A DNA stretch of 64,000 nucleotides from Ianthella basta (GCA_964019415.1 OZ025884.1:5085233-5149232); one strand, 5' to 3'; positions 9,864 through 24,900 are shown, numbered from the stretch's first letter. Notes: a model not told the origin generated them from the sequence alone. A program made the numbers and translations.

Positions 9864-11650
9864 AAGTGTAGGTGGGGAATTCTACGGCCAGGAGCACAGG
9901 ACGGATACTCTGATGCTGTCACTCAAGGTTGTACCCCACCTCTCTCATCTCATGGGTCTTGCAAGCCCATAGATGAGTACCCCTACTGCACCGAGGGGGC
10001 CATGCTACTGGGGTGATAAGGCTGGTGTCTCCACAGCCAACGGTGCCACTGGTCTTGTTGCCACCTGCTGGCTCACCCCATTCATGGGGTCCACTTAGCC
10101 ATGTCTTGGCTGTGGTATTACAAGTATTACAAGTACAAGTGTGTGTGTGTGTGTCACTGTCCACATATGGTATGGTGCATGGAAAAGGTAACGGTGAACT
10201 GTTAAATGGTGACATTTTACGGTTTACCATATATCGCAAAATTTTCGCGACCTAAAAATTTCGCAAATCACTGCCAAAACGGGTGTCAGAAATGTTCACA
10301 AATAAAAATTTCATGAAGGAGACTCTACAAGGTAGACATTAAGAACTTTTTAGTGTAAATAGCAGGAGCAATCACTTCTAAAATGAAGCAAACGAAAGAG
10401 CTACACGCTGTTTGTTGATCCGCCATTTTATTATGACATCATGAGCATACACAAGTTATTATTATAACATAGGTATTATATGCATATAAAATTCACGACA
10501 GAAATTTTCGTGAATTGTTTCATTCGCAAAAATTGCGAAAATTATTGGTCGCAAACATTTTGCGATATACGGTATTTTGTCTTTTAGCATTTACCGGTTA
10601 GTGGATATACGTTAACGGTTAACCAAATTAGCGGTATGAGTTAATGATTCAGCTTAACCGTTGACGCTATGTTACGGACAAACCTTTTTAGAGTACTTGA
10701 TTGGTAATACGTACGTAACTGTGTAGCCTTAGCGAAGAGAGCTTTATTGAAATAGCGTATTGTAAACAGCGAATTGTGCAGCTACACCATGAGCGAAGCG
10801 CGACCTACTGTATTGTTGTGATCATTCATGTAGAAGAAATAGAAGATGTTTTGGTTCAGATGTTGTCCAGCTATCGAAAATGGGCCGCGTCCAATGGTTT
10901 CAGACTGCTGCGCTTTAAGCGTTGGCTGTTTGAACACTAAAACTCGTTTTACGAAGACTCACCTGTAAAACACCGCTTGATCTCTGCTTATTCCAGACGC
11001 TTCAACCATGACCTCGTCAGTATGGGACTCTTTTTTCTGACACGAAGAATGACGTGCGCATATTTGGTCACGTCATTTTTCGCCAGAGCGATAGGCTAAC
11101 ATCGAGGAGCTGCTGCACAGTGAACCTTTTGGACGGCCATTTTCCTTTACGCACGAAACCATTAACCCTAAAACTGCTACCGGTTAGCTCCTAACCAGTA
11201 ATGAAACGGGGACAATTTTTGGGCGACAAACGAGACTATTCACCGAAGAGTGCTAAACGACAAATGCAATTATCGTTACCTTTTCCATGCATCGTACCGT
11301 ATGTAAATCTGTGTAGCAGTTAAACTGCAAGTTTTCTGTGAGTGAGAGCTCCACTTGCATGTCTTGCACTGGCTGGTACATCTGCTCCCTACCCCACCTC
11401 AACCCCTACCATTGTCTCCTGTTCCAAGTGGCTCCCTTAAGTTGGTGCATAGTTAGGTCCTAAAAGTAGTGTTCTTCCCCTTGCCTCAAGTAATGTATGC
11501 TTCAGTGGTATGTCCTCACATCTGTACAAGTGTTGTGTCATCTCGTGACATGTTCATGTGCTCTGTACAGGACCCCAAGACAACGGCATTTGAAGAGAAG
11601 GTGTACAAGTATTACATTGAGCATGTGAGCACAACACACATGCACGCACG

Positions 11651-11687
<37 letters not shown>

Positions 11688-14600
11688 CTGCCCATCATCT
11701 CTGAAACAGAATTTCTTGATGATGGCACAGTTCTCACGTACCTGCTTGCATCCGTTGGTTCAGTAGAGAAGTCTGCTTTACATGCAAGCGTCGCTTATAA
11801 TTGGTCATGTTGTTGCAACATACAGATTTACAATACAATATCCTGAGGTATCCAAATTTTGCAAGTACATAGTTTGAGCAATGCGGGTTTGCCCTTGATG
11901 CTAATGTATGCTTACAGCAAGAGAACAGTTAAAACAGTTTTATATATGAATGCAGTCAGACAATGGAAGCTTATTTTAACTTAGTCGGTTTTTGTACTAC
12001 CGAGGTATTGGTGGGAATAGTTATTCAGCATACCCCACATGCCCACACATACATGTTTATACACACACATTCACACATACACACTTACATGTGCACGAGC
12101 TCCACACTGCACAGTGATATTCCAGCTACCTCTCAATGGAAAATCCTACACTTGCCACTCTCTTCCCCTCCTCCCTTACAGGAAGGTGCAGCTGGGAAAA
12201 AGGTGCTCGCCTCCTTCCACTGCGATGTGTCCGAATACGCTGGGATTCCCAGTACCAAGTAGGTGTGGTAGTGGTGGGGGTGTGGACGTGTGATCGTGAG
12301 GGAGGGGTGGATATGAGCATTAGACGTACACACTCTTTGCACATGCTCACGCCAGTCATGCAAACAGGACTGCCATTTTGCGGTGACTATGACCCTCCCA
12401 AAATGAAGTCAATGGAAAATTGCAGCCATATTTATTTTCCAGTCTTTACTGCTGAAATGTAGTCAAATGTCTCCAGATTGTAGTTACCTGACTGAAGTGG
12501 GACAGCCATGTGTCCTGCAGTAGGCAGCCTAGACATCTCTGCACCGCTGGGGTTGTTGTTCGGATGTATTGTTACAGGTGGTGTGACATCGGTGTGTGTG
12601 CAAGTGTGTGCATGTGTGAAGGTGTACCCTAATTATAATGCTGACATCATACATACATGGCACCTCACCTCCACCCCTAGGAGTGCCCTTGAACTGGACT
12701 GCAAACCTGTCTCCAAGAAGATCCGCAAGGCACACATCGGAGTGACACTGGAAACAGAATACATCAAGGAAGGAGTGGCCAAGTAAGTGCACATAGACCT
12801 GAATCATCAGAAGCAGAGTGAGGCCACTCCACTTGCTAGGGTGTTGTAAGTACTATTTTACAATACCTATTCATCTTATTAGTATTGTGCTTACGTGTAA
12901 TAGTTAGACAACAGTTAGACACCGGGGTATAGGCTTTTTCTCGTGTCTGCAATGAATACATTCGAGCAGTTGCCCCGGCAATGGAGTGTATATTATTCTA
13001 CATCCAGTTGCTGTATGTGTGATACAGACCTCTGGGGTAGGAGCGGTGACTACCAGCACCACTGCAGCAGGTTTTGCCTGTGTTCTGCTTCCTTGCCACC
13101 AAATTTGCTGCTGTGTTTGTACAAAGTGTGTGCGTACATACTATCTTCTATCTCTATCTACGTACATACATACTTTTCAGCACTGTTCCTGTACTGCTCC
13201 ACTGTTCCCAGTATATTAGTCGGTCTGCCACCTCAATGACTACTTACGTACATTGTTAATTGGACAATGGGAGGAACAGTCCTCCTTCTTCATGCCTCGC
13301 TGACCAGTAATGGTACCCTTTGATTACCTTCGTACACTATATGCTTATTGAGGACTTTGAACTCATGTAAGGTAGAGTTGTGTTCACCCTCTGTACAGGG
13401 TAAGTGACTAGCAGCTCTTTCCTTCATTTCTGTAGTGATGCGGACATGCAAAGCACGTATAGTCACATGACATCTGTGGGCGTGGCCAGTGTCATGGACG
13501 ACCAGGACTCGGATGAAGATGAAACACATCCTCTTCCAATCCTTGGTGCCAATCCAACTGCTGACGAAGAAGGATCCAAAGAACAGGAAGATACCGATCT
13601 CTCTTATGGTAGGTGTGGGTGGTCTGTTGGGTGCATGAAACTGCCTGTCTAGACACCATTGGGTGCCAGACCAGGAGGTATGCTCCTTTTCAGGTGGGAG
13701 GATGCAGAGGCATGTATTCTTTTGTGGTGTAGTGTGATGTGTACTAGTGAGATATTACACAGGGTTTCCCCCAAAGGACCCACAGCAGTGCCCACCCCCC
13801 CCTATAGATAGCTTTCAGCAGATAGAGAGTTGGTCTCGGTGCTAGAAGCCATTGCCTATTGCCAGATACGTATGTCCATTAAAAGATACAAAAAAATTTT
13901 AATTTTATTTTTTTTACAAAATGACGTCACTTGGGTTAGATTTGTCACCTTTGTGGTAGCATGGGGGTTAGTACAGTAGACTGACAATCGAAATCTTAAG
14001 GTTTGAATCCATCTGATCACTTTTCTATTTTTTTTTCCATAGCAGTTTCTTTGTCCGCTGGTCTCTAGCATTGCATATATTCCTTTTTGCACCATTAGCA
14101 CAGCCCATCATGCCACAGTGGTGCATGTGAGCATCTGATTCACTGCACACATCTGCTCACAATCATGACATAGCCACTATACTGCCGCATACTACAATAC
14201 ACACGGTGCATGATAGAGAGCATCCCCCCCCCATTATTCCTTATCTGGGAGAAACACTGATGATTACACACACATTGATGCCTCTCTTTTCTGGACACGC
14301 CCACATGTACTGATTAGAGATGTGTCCTCATTTCAAAGGTAGTTTTGAATGCAACTTTACGTAGCTGGGGCAGTAAGTAGTCGATTGAGTATGTGTTGGG
14401 GGCAACATTGGAGCTAGCTTAATTTAAGTGGGGAGTACCAGAATGTGGAGATGTTAGAGAGGTTTAGCATAGCGTAAAACGAACAAATTACAATAAGTTA
14501 TTGTGCAATCACAAAATACGATAAATCACGTTTTGTATTTTATGATAGAACCGAATTTTATTGTTGCTTTTAACGGTATAAACTTCACAGTCTTTTCAGT

Positions 14601-17600
14601 GTTTGCGAGCGTCCTAGGCACTTCTACAGGGTCTGTGCGCATGCCCCTATTCAGCCAGCAAGTGGCGCACAGCATAGTTACACATGCTTTACCAGTAAGC
14701 AGGTATCCAGCTTTATCAGCACGAGTGTGCCTTCGACCATGCCTCCTGCTCCTTCTGTGGAGGTTCCTCTAGCTTATACGGTTGGCGCTCTTCTTACAAG
14801 GATACATACAGCTTCACCTGTACGTTTTAGCATTGCTGACGACGTCCTCCTGCTTCACGAGTTCGTCGGACATGAACAGAACTGCCTGTGAAGTGTGACC
14901 TGCTGCGGTGGAAGTCGCTACCGATCTAACTGCTTCTTGCACTCAATTGCAAAGGGGCGACGTCTTATTCCTGGTCGTCGTCTTCCTGCTTTGGCAAGTA
15001 ATTGTTCATTATGTGAGTTCCATCGCCACCATCTTATCACTAATACCACTTTTATCAAAATTAATTACTCTATGCCGAACATGCTGAAGACATCATAATA
15101 ATGGTACGATATCCACAGTATCTGTGGGATACCGTAACATTATTACGCTATGCTAAAGCTCTCTATTAGCCAATGAATTTCATCTGCCGATAATATAAGA
15201 ATTTTTATATTGAATCAATCAACCAGGGTCAATCTATGCAAGGGTTTCTTAACGCAGTTTCATTCCTTTAAAAGGAGCAAAGAAAACAGAGGAACCTGGC
15301 AGAGCATTCTCACTAGTTTTGAGGACTCTGGAACAAGTTGTGTCTTTTTCACGCAATTTTCTATACTGATATTCCTTTGCTGTCATTTGTATGGTTTGAT
15401 TGTGCTCTGTCACTTCTCCAGTCTCTTCTGCTGATGCTAAAGTCCTTCCGTTGGAGCTGTCATCTTCACCGTTGCTGCTACCATTTCCTTCACTGTTAGC
15501 ATCTCCTTGGTCACTACCATCTCTGTTGACAGTGATACTCTGAACTATAGTTTAGTCACCTATAGGCAATGGCTGCACCCTGCATGGTTGTGGAGGTGCC
15601 CTAGTGATACACACACACTCACCTAACCTCAACAGAAGAATTGCCCGTGCATTATGGAACAGTCTAGGGCTGGGACAAAGCTTCAAAGCTTCAAACTTAT
15701 CTTACACATTTGAAGCTTCGTTTCTGTTTCTTTGTGAAACATTTTCTTGGCAGTAACAAAAAATGAATTGCATTATAGTGCCTGCTTTGCTTTGTTCGCT
15801 CATCATTACATCCCTAACACATCCTGTCAGGATTCTGAGGGAGTAAAAACTTTAACCTTTGCATGAGACAGCCATTTTAATGAGTCTCACTAAGCATATA
15901 GCATATATGTCAATAGCTGTATACCTTATCCTACACAGCAAAGCTTTCCAAGTGAAGTTCCAAATAGTAAATTGAATGTTCATCCCAGCCCTAGAACAAT
16001 CACAGTGTGATGTTTCTCAGCGTATTAATCCACACACTCCTTTTACATATTGTTCCATTCCCCTCCTGACTTCCATTTCACTTCTTGGGTATGCAATAAT
16101 TTACGTACTAGCTCTGTAAGGGTGGCACTTTTATTGTGTAAGTGACGGAACACCCTTCATTCTTGGTTCTGCCTTAAGGGGACGTGTTTCTTGGGAGAGA
16201 AGTAGTGGAGATGGAGATGGGCATGCATGCTGAAGGCTTACTGCGTGTCTCATCTCTTCCACTTGTCCTCACAGACAAGACCGTGGCTATTATTGCAGAA
16301 TGCAGTGGTACATTTCAGGGGCAGCCCCAGCCAGAGGAACAGAGGAAATCCGAGCTTCAAAAAGAAGGGGACTCCTCACTGGAGAAAGGGGGGGCATTAC
16401 AACATGGGGAAATGAGAGAGTCCCATAGCCAGCCTGCGAATGAGGTGGGTTCCAAGCCAGAGGAATCCCAAGTTGAGACTGAGGGCCCATCCAAACTGCG
16501 GGAGGAAGGCCACTCCCAGCTGGAAAGTGAGGTGGCATCTCCAGATGAGGTAAAGGACAAGCCCCGTGAGGAGCTTGACAGCAAACTAGAAGAGCCAGAT
16601 ACTGCACAGGAAATGGGTTCACAAGCTGTGAGCAGCGAACAGGAGTCATGGCTTCTTGTCAATGGTGGGCTTGGTGCTGAGAGTGATCAGGAAGCTCGCC
16701 CTGAACCAATGGTGGATACGGAAGACAACAAAGGATCCATGCTGGATACAGCAGGTGTGAATAATATCGTGGAGAAGTTGGGAGATGGTAGTGTGTCTTC
16801 AGCCAGGGAAGGCCCAAAAGGAGTAGAAGATGCCAAACCAGGTTCGGAGCAGTCAAGCTTTGAAGCAGAAAAGGTTGTTGAACAGGAAGTGACAGCTCCA
16901 CAAGAAATTAAACCACAAGAAGAACCAAAATTGCAGGAAGGTGGCTGGATTGATGAACCTCCGGAAACAAGGAAGAACGAGGCTTCACTTCCTCCTGCAA
17001 GCTGGGTGTTGGTCACTGGAGGGGAACACCAGGACGGCCCCACATCTGTTGAAGATACTGCAGGTAATCAATTTCCAAATGAAGACCTGGGTGGAGGCAA
17101 AGGTGAACAGGTTGAAGCAGTACAAGAGCCAGAGGGAATAGCTGAGGGACTGAACAAGGGAGAGTCCCAAACAGTGCCAGAAATTGAAGGAATACCTAGA
17201 CCAGTGGAGACTGATATCACCAAAGCTGACCCAGACCCACCTAAGGAGGAAACACCAAAGATTCAGCAGCAAGCACCTGTGGAGATGCAGAGCAAAGCCT
17301 CAGAGGCCGTGGCTACATCAGCGAGTAACAATCTTGTTCCTCCTCCCAAGCCAGAGCGCGGCAGGTCTCTAAAGGGCGCCAAGGCACACACTACAGGTAT
17401 TTTCATTTTCATCAGTAGTGCAATGGCAGTTGAGTGCCTCCTTAAGCCACTCCCTATGCAATCCGTATCCACAGTAGCTTTGTATGTTGAAAGTAGTAAA
17501 ATTACCGTGGAGACAAATTTTAGTTTCTTTGATAGAATTTGCCGTGCACACGTGTGCAACACATCAAAAATAGTCAGCCTAACTTGATTTTGTGAATAGC

Positions 17601-20600
17601 AGTATTTAGCAGCTGTCCAAACTGTGGGCCACTTGCAGCTGTTTCAAGTACAGATGTACACTTGCAGCTGTTTCAAGTACAGATGTACACTTGCAGCTGT
17701 TTCAAGTACAGATGTACACAGGAAACAAGTACAAATTGGTACAAGTTGTACAAGGCACAGCTGACCTATTAATGCTCAAAGGTTTCGTTAATGACTCCTT
17801 TTGTGCGTAAGATATCCGTACCTGTTGGGCTCTGACATCACTGTACAATTTGCTTTCTACCCAGCACTTTAGAGGATAGTTACTGACAGCTGAGAGAGGT
17901 CTTTGGTACACCTACATACATACATACGTACCTGTGTTGGTGGGTATTCGTGTACAGGGATTCCTACACTCACAAGCAATGCTTTCTTGATCGGCTTAGA
18001 CCTTAGGGGAGTGCTCCACTTTGCAAAGCAGCACAAGCATTGTTCTTGGCAGTAGGTGTGTAGCTGAGTTAGGAAGATCCCATTTGTTTGCAGCTTGTGT
18101 CAGTGGTTATTGGCATATGCATTCAGTTGCGTGCACAAGCATTGTTCTTGGCAGTAGGTGTGTAGCTGAGTTAGGAAGATCCCATTTGTTTGCAGCTTGT
18201 GTCAGTGGTTATTGGCATATGCATTCAGTTGCGGATGTACCCAATGTAGCAGTGTGTGAGTTTGTTGAGATTAATTATCCACTGTGGGGTGTTCACAAAC
18301 AACACTGGCATATAGAGGTTGAGGGTTAGATATTTTGGAGTTATCAATCGTGTCTAAAGAGAAATGTACCAATGGTTGCCTGCTCATAAGAATGCTATGC
18401 AAGTATGACATGCCTGTTTACCACTGGTGTGGGGGCAGGACCTGTGGAATTAGTGTGGCATGCATGGGGCTTCCCTCACATTTGCTAATTACCTGGCCCT
18501 TTGTACTCTCCTCAAAATCAATTGATCCCCAGTGTGTAGCCAGCAGCCTGTACAGCCTTAATGTGTATGTGCTACAGTCCACACCAGGCTGCTGCCAGTG
18601 TGTGAACCCATTCATGGTACAAATGCACACACAGCAAGAAGCCAATCAATTATAGGTGCACAGATGGTCTATAGGAACACCATGTACCTTACAAATGCCA
18701 TGGCTTCCTGCTGACGTAGTCAATCTGTGGGAAGGGCAAAGTGGGAGGAGTTTGTTTCTCAAGCTTCAGTTTAGCCTGGCTGGCTGGCTGTGGTGTAGTG
18801 AGTGCTATTTTTGCTGTGTGAGCTAACACTAGTTTAGAGGAAGTGGTGAAGTTACTCTAAAGGACAGTCTGTCCATTGGCAGTCCACTCTGGAGTTAAAC
18901 AGTTGTGCAGGCCTGTAAGCTCAGGTTGTTGTTATTGACTGTGTTCTTACCACTTGTTAAACCTTCAGTTCTGATAGCAAGTCTTCTGTGCTGTGTGGTA
19001 GGCCTTCAGTGCTGTTTGGTAGGCTTTCAGTGCTGTGTGGTAGGCTTTCAGTGCTGTTTGGTAGGCCTTCAGTGCTGTGTGGTGGGCCTTCAGTGCTGTG
19101 AGGTAGGCCTTCAGTACTGTGAAGCAAGCCTTCAGTACTGTGAAGCAAGCCTTCAGTGCTGTACAGTAAGACTTTAGGGCTGTGTAATGACCTTTCAGTC
19201 CTGTTTGGTGACCCATCATGCTGTTTAGTGACCTCTCAGTGCTATGTGGTGACCTTCAGTGCTGTTTAGTGACCTCTCAGTGCTATGTGGTGACCTTCAG
19301 TGCTGTATAGTGAGCCTTCAGTGCTGTGTGGTGAATCTTCAGTGCTGTATAGTGAGCCTTCAGTGCTGTGTGGTGAGCCTTCAGTGCTGTGTGGTGAGCC
19401 TTCAGTTCTGTATAGTGAGCCTTCAGTGCTGTGTGGTGAGCCTTCAGTGCTGTATAGTGAGCCTTCAGTGCTGTGTGGTGAACCTTCAGTTCTGTGTGGT
19501 GAGCCTTCAGTTCTGTGTGGTGAACCTTCAGTGCTGTGTGGTGAGCCCTCAGTGCTGTATAGTGAGCCTTCAGTGCGGTGTGGTGAACCTTCAGTGCTGT
19601 ATAGTGAGCCTTCAGTGCTGTGTGCAGGGGCGTAGCCAGGAATTTCATTAAAGGGGTTCCGGTTTATGCTAAGAATTACGTCATATTACATCATCAAAAT
19701 GGCCGCCAAACGCGAGGTTGCTATTTTTTACAACTGAAATCATGAGGGAGACTATGTAAGTTTGAACGAAACCTGTCTTCTATAGTGCACCAGCTACAAA
19801 AAGGCCATTGGCTGCACTACCTCAAGTACCAGTTAAGTTTTCAGTAGCTACTTCTCTTCAGTTTATTGGTACTATTATTTTGAAAGGGGTTTCCTGAAAC
19901 CCCCAGAAACCCCCCTCCCTGTGGTGAACCTTCAGTGCTGTGTGGTGAGCCTTCAGTGCCACGTGGTGACAGTCTGTTGATAACACTTCAGTGCTGTTAA
20001 GTCTCCAGTACTAGTCAGCATTAGAGCAGCCCTTCTTCCCTACCCTGCTTGGTGGTAAAGCCAGTAGCCAGCTATAGCTACCAGTCAAATGTATGGATTT
20101 GGAGGGGGGAGGAGCAGCTTGTAGCTAGGAGGTCCAGGGGTCCTCCCCTGGGAAAATTGTGAAGGAGATTTTTATTGTATTTGTAAGACTCTAAGAGTCT
20201 TCTGCTATTACCTCCAGGTTGATTGAACTTGATACCAGCTAGCCTGCTAGCTAATTCCATCTGCTAAACCATAGAGGATCTATGACTAAATCTTCAAGTT
20301 GTCAGTTTGACTGTCCTTCATTCGCTGATCCACCACTTGGCCTACGTTCAAACTAGATAGTGCAACTTCCACTACTGCAGTACTACTACTGTAGCAGAAG
20401 AAGCAATAGCAAAGAATGAACATAATCATAAGACTAGGCGGCCATTTTTATGACATCACTGTTTAATAAGTAGAAGCACCTGTACACGCATCTTTTGACA
20501 TGGTGTCATTCAAAGATTTGGCTGCAGCAAAAGACACATCTTAATCCAGTATCCATTTTGCTTCCCTACCTGCCTTAGCTGTTTTAAGGCCGATTGCCAT

Positions 20601-21417
20601 TGGGTATAAAGGTGCAGTAATAATATGAATTTAAATGTCAGTGAGCTCGCACACAACAGCAATAGCAGTTGAATGACGTTTGAGTGCTTAAAATGAATCG
20701 TTGAAAAGCTGTAAGTGTTGAGGACATTTGCAGTCAAAATGTCTTACAATTGTTTGCTGTTGCTACATCTGTGGAAGCTCACTCAAAGTCATACCATTGC
20801 TGTGGCATGAGCCTCTACCACATTAACATTGTGTGTGTGTTTATGATGTATTTCTCCTCTTTTCTGCAGTCCCCGAGGCAATGTCCGTTTCTGAAAGTGT
20901 CAAGGTGGACAACCCCACCACGTCCCCTGCTGCCTCGCAGCCATGGCTCCCTGCAACAGCAAAGCTAGTTAACCAGAAAGGGGAAAGCGTACCAGTCACC
21001 GAACTGGATGATAAGCAGATCATTGGAGTAAGTTCCTTCAATTAGTGACAGGGTACTTTCTGGGGGGAGGGGGGCACTTTCCAAATGGATATTGGTATGT
21101 AGATGCTAGTCTGTATGAAAAGGGTCTGAGAAAGGGTTGGTTCTCCAATACCAGCTTCACAACAGGGTTGAAAACCTTGCCGATGTTTCGACCAGATGCT
21201 CTGGTCTTCTTCAGGGCGAAGAAAGGGGTCTTATTCCATTGGCTTAGCGGGAGGAGGATTGGAGGCTGCTGGATAAAGGAAGAGATGCGAGTGTTCCAGT
21301 CTGCTGACTGTTACAGCTTGTGTCTTTTCTCTCTTCTTTAGTTGTACTTCACTGCTCAGTGGTGCCCTCCGTGTAGGAAATTTATGCCAAAATTAATCAA
21401 GTGAGAAGTGTACATAT

Positions 21418-21489
<72 letters not shown>

Positions 21490-21841
21490 CACACACACTA
21501 CCATAATTTAATCCTGCCCCTTCTATCCATTTTATCTGACAGGTTCTACAAAGTGATGAAAGAGAACAATTGTCGTTTTCATCTCATCTACGTTTCTAGT
21601 GACCAGTAAGTTCTTGGAATGGACGCTTGAGTAGAATACTTTGGTGTGTGTGTGTGTGTGTGCATGTGCTAAATTGGTCTTGCTTAGCGGAGATTCTATA
21701 TAATTATGACTGTGCGATAATAAGCTCATGGTGAATTGGGGCTGGACATGGAGACTGGTGCACAGTGAACTGTTATCAGAGCTTGTGTGCGTAACATGTT
21801 GGAGGTTTATCGCATGAAACGACTAAATGTCCCTGTCCACA

Positions 21842-21911
<70 letters not shown>

Positions 21912-24900
21912 GCACACACACTACAGCACTGAAGATGACATGTTTGAGTACATGCAGATGCAGAAGGTCCCCTTCCCTGCCATCAGCTTCACAAGCTCCA
22001 TCGGAGATGAGCTAAGGCAGAAATATGGGTAAGGAGAACATCTCAACCAACATTCTATCTACCGTTTTTGCAATAAGCCCACTTCCTTTGTGTTCCCTAC
22101 CCTGCAGGGTCCATCAGGTGCCTCACTTGGTGATAATCAATCGTGACTGCAAGCTGGTGGATGAACAGGCCCGCAAGTCTGTGGAGCATGCCGTCACCAA
22201 TACCTCTGCGATGCAGTGCTATCAAGATTGGTTGGAGGTGGGTGGCACCAAACTGTAACCATGGTAACCACACATACTCAAGGAATGTGTGTGCTAGGAA
22301 GACCAAGACAGCTAGTAATGTGTACATCAGGTGTATATCACTTATGCATAACACTTGAGTGTGGTATAACTAATCCATATATAACCTTGTGTATGTTTTG
22401 GCAAACCATAAATATTTTAACTTGATAAGTGGCTAGTGATTGTGTTGAAGAGCTGTTTGTAATGATATTCATTGAGTGTCATGTCATGTGACTTGTGCCA
22501 CGTACATAGGGAGTGGCTCCAAAACAGGCACGGAGGACTGTGGATAGTCTTGGGAAGGCAGCAAAGAGTCCAAAGGTGTGTGTGTGTGTGTTTGTACATG
22601 TGTGCATGTGTGCACGCGCCAGCCATCACTCTCATGTCAGTGATGATGTGTGTGCATGTCTTTTCTTTCTACACGTGTAGCAACCATCTGCTGTTGCTAG
22701 TGGAACGTCTCCTCCTCCTACGTCTCCTCCTGCTGTTGTTGTCACTAGAGAGACGGAGAGAGAATTGGTGTGTTGCCTTTGAGCAATGGGTGGGAAGGAT
22801 GATGTGTTTGTGTGTGGGAGGGGGGAGGGGGATGGTGAATGATGATAAGATGGTGAATGATAATGGGAAGGATGTTCGATGATGTTGGATGGTTGATGTG
22901 ATAGGTGATGGCAAGGATGATGGAGACATTAGACTAGATTGATGTCCGTTTCTGTTCACGTGTTTTACAGGTTCAGTCTCATGGCAGAAGAACGGTGCAG
23001 TCTCAAGTGTCAAGTAGCCCGGTGGGTGGGGCAGTGGGTTGTACCGTGCATTTCCTGAATACCACAGAGTTGTTCCAGGCTTGTACCACAATACTTTCTA
23101 TGCTTGGAGGTTACAGTATGTTAGCCACATCCCTCTTTGACAAATTGTCTGCAGCGAACAAAGAATGTAACCAGCGAGGAGCTGGAGGAGAAGCTGGATC
23201 GCATTAGGTAAGTGGTAGCTATTTGTTGTTTTACAGCCATGAACGTGTGTCCATTGTCTGGACTGCAATGGAGAAACAATCCCATCTGTCACTCACCCTT
23301 GCTTTTCATGAGTTACCTCATCTCTCAAGGCGTGAAGCCATTTGTCGGGCTATCCCAATAATTGGGGGGGGGGGAAGGGGGGGGGGCCTCAAGCTAATAG
23401 TTGCCGAGCGTAGCGAGGCTCTGAATTCGGGGTCGCGGGCTCGCTTAGTGTTTGTATGTATGTATGTGGCCAACGCTTCAGGAATGCAATTAGTGTAACG
23501 CTTCAGGAATGCAATTAGTGTAAAGCTTCAGGAATGCAATTAGTGTAACGCTTCGGGAATGCAATTAGTGTAACGCTTCGGGAACACAATTAGTGTAACG
23601 CTTCAGGAATGCAATCAAACATGGCACCGGCTTGGCTGTGTTCCCCGGGTGCCCTTCTGCTGTCAGGCAGCAGTCGGCAAGGGGCGCCAGCTGTGACAAA
23701 CGAGAAGATGCTGCATGCAGTGCACAAGCGCTGCCTAACTATATAGAGACGGAGCCAATTTACATCATTGCCACCATATACCAGTTAGTCCTTGACCTCT
23801 GTAGTTGTACCTTACAGCTCCGTGCTACCCAACTGCATCCACTGTCACAAATATCCTATTTGCTTCCAGCTACAGACAACCCTACATGCCAAGTGCAATA
23901 GCACCAGCATGTGGCTTGCTAGGACTATACAATAATATAGCTTGCTTCGCGAGGCTCCTGAGTTAGCTTACAACTAGTTTTATCTTAAGCACTACATAAA
24001 ACACATCATAGCCTGGAAGGAATTCCTTAGGAGGTCAAAATGGGCGTTGAGTCAATCCCTGGTTCCTCTACGGAGGGTTGTAAAGGATCGTAAGAGGATG
24101 TTAAAGCAGGAATAGGTGTATTGTGTGAGTGCAGTGGTTCTACGGGCTCCTGTCCACAGTCTTAATAGAGTGGTGTTCAATAGGTCCAGTGAATAGGATG
24201 CAGGAATATAGAGTATCTTGTGATCTGCTGATATGCCAAGGCTGGACTCATGTAAGACACCACCCTTCCTCTAATTAACTACATGAAATCTGCAAACTGC
24301 TGCATTGGCAGGAAGTGCTATCTTCACTGCATCAGTAAATTGCATGACAGACATGTGTTCAACTTACCTTACATTGTGTTGGTATGCTTTGTGGTCTACA
24401 GCCATTTTGTGAACTTCACTTGTGATTCTGTCATGTGAGATGTACCTCTGTGTAGCATGGTCATCAGTGTCTGCCGTGCAGTGATGTTGCTTTGTTGCTG
24501 TGTGCCCAATGCAGAGAGCTGGAAGTGACCAAAGAGGCTCTGCAGCAAACTGTTACAGATGTGACTGAAGAGAATGTGAAACTGAAGGCCAGAGTGGAAG
24601 AACTGGAGGATAGGGTGAGGATGGGGAGGAGAGGGGAGAGCGGTCGGAGGGTCAGTCAGACATGGGGAAGAGAGTAGCTGGAGGAGAAGATGAGGGGAGG
24701 AAAATGGTAGGGTACAAGAACTAAAGGGAAGCTCTCTCTTTCTCCCTCTCCACTGTCTTCCCCTCATTGACCTGTAGCTGAGGGAGGTGCACACAGTCCA
24801 AACTAACCTTCTGCGACAGAAGAAGGACTTGGCGGATCAGATGAACCTGCGTGGTTGGCTGATGAAGAGAGGAGTGAGTGGACCCACTGGACGCAAGTGG

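Noticed and set aside
13955-14040. A functional tRNA gene
   Set aside because: B-box-like sequence present, but T-stem pairing is poor and no full cloverleaf could be drawn; kept only as a SINE or pseudogene candidate.
18957-19651. Cys- or His-rich frames over the 21-bp minisatellite
   Set aside because: Open on both strands in several frames; repeat artefact.
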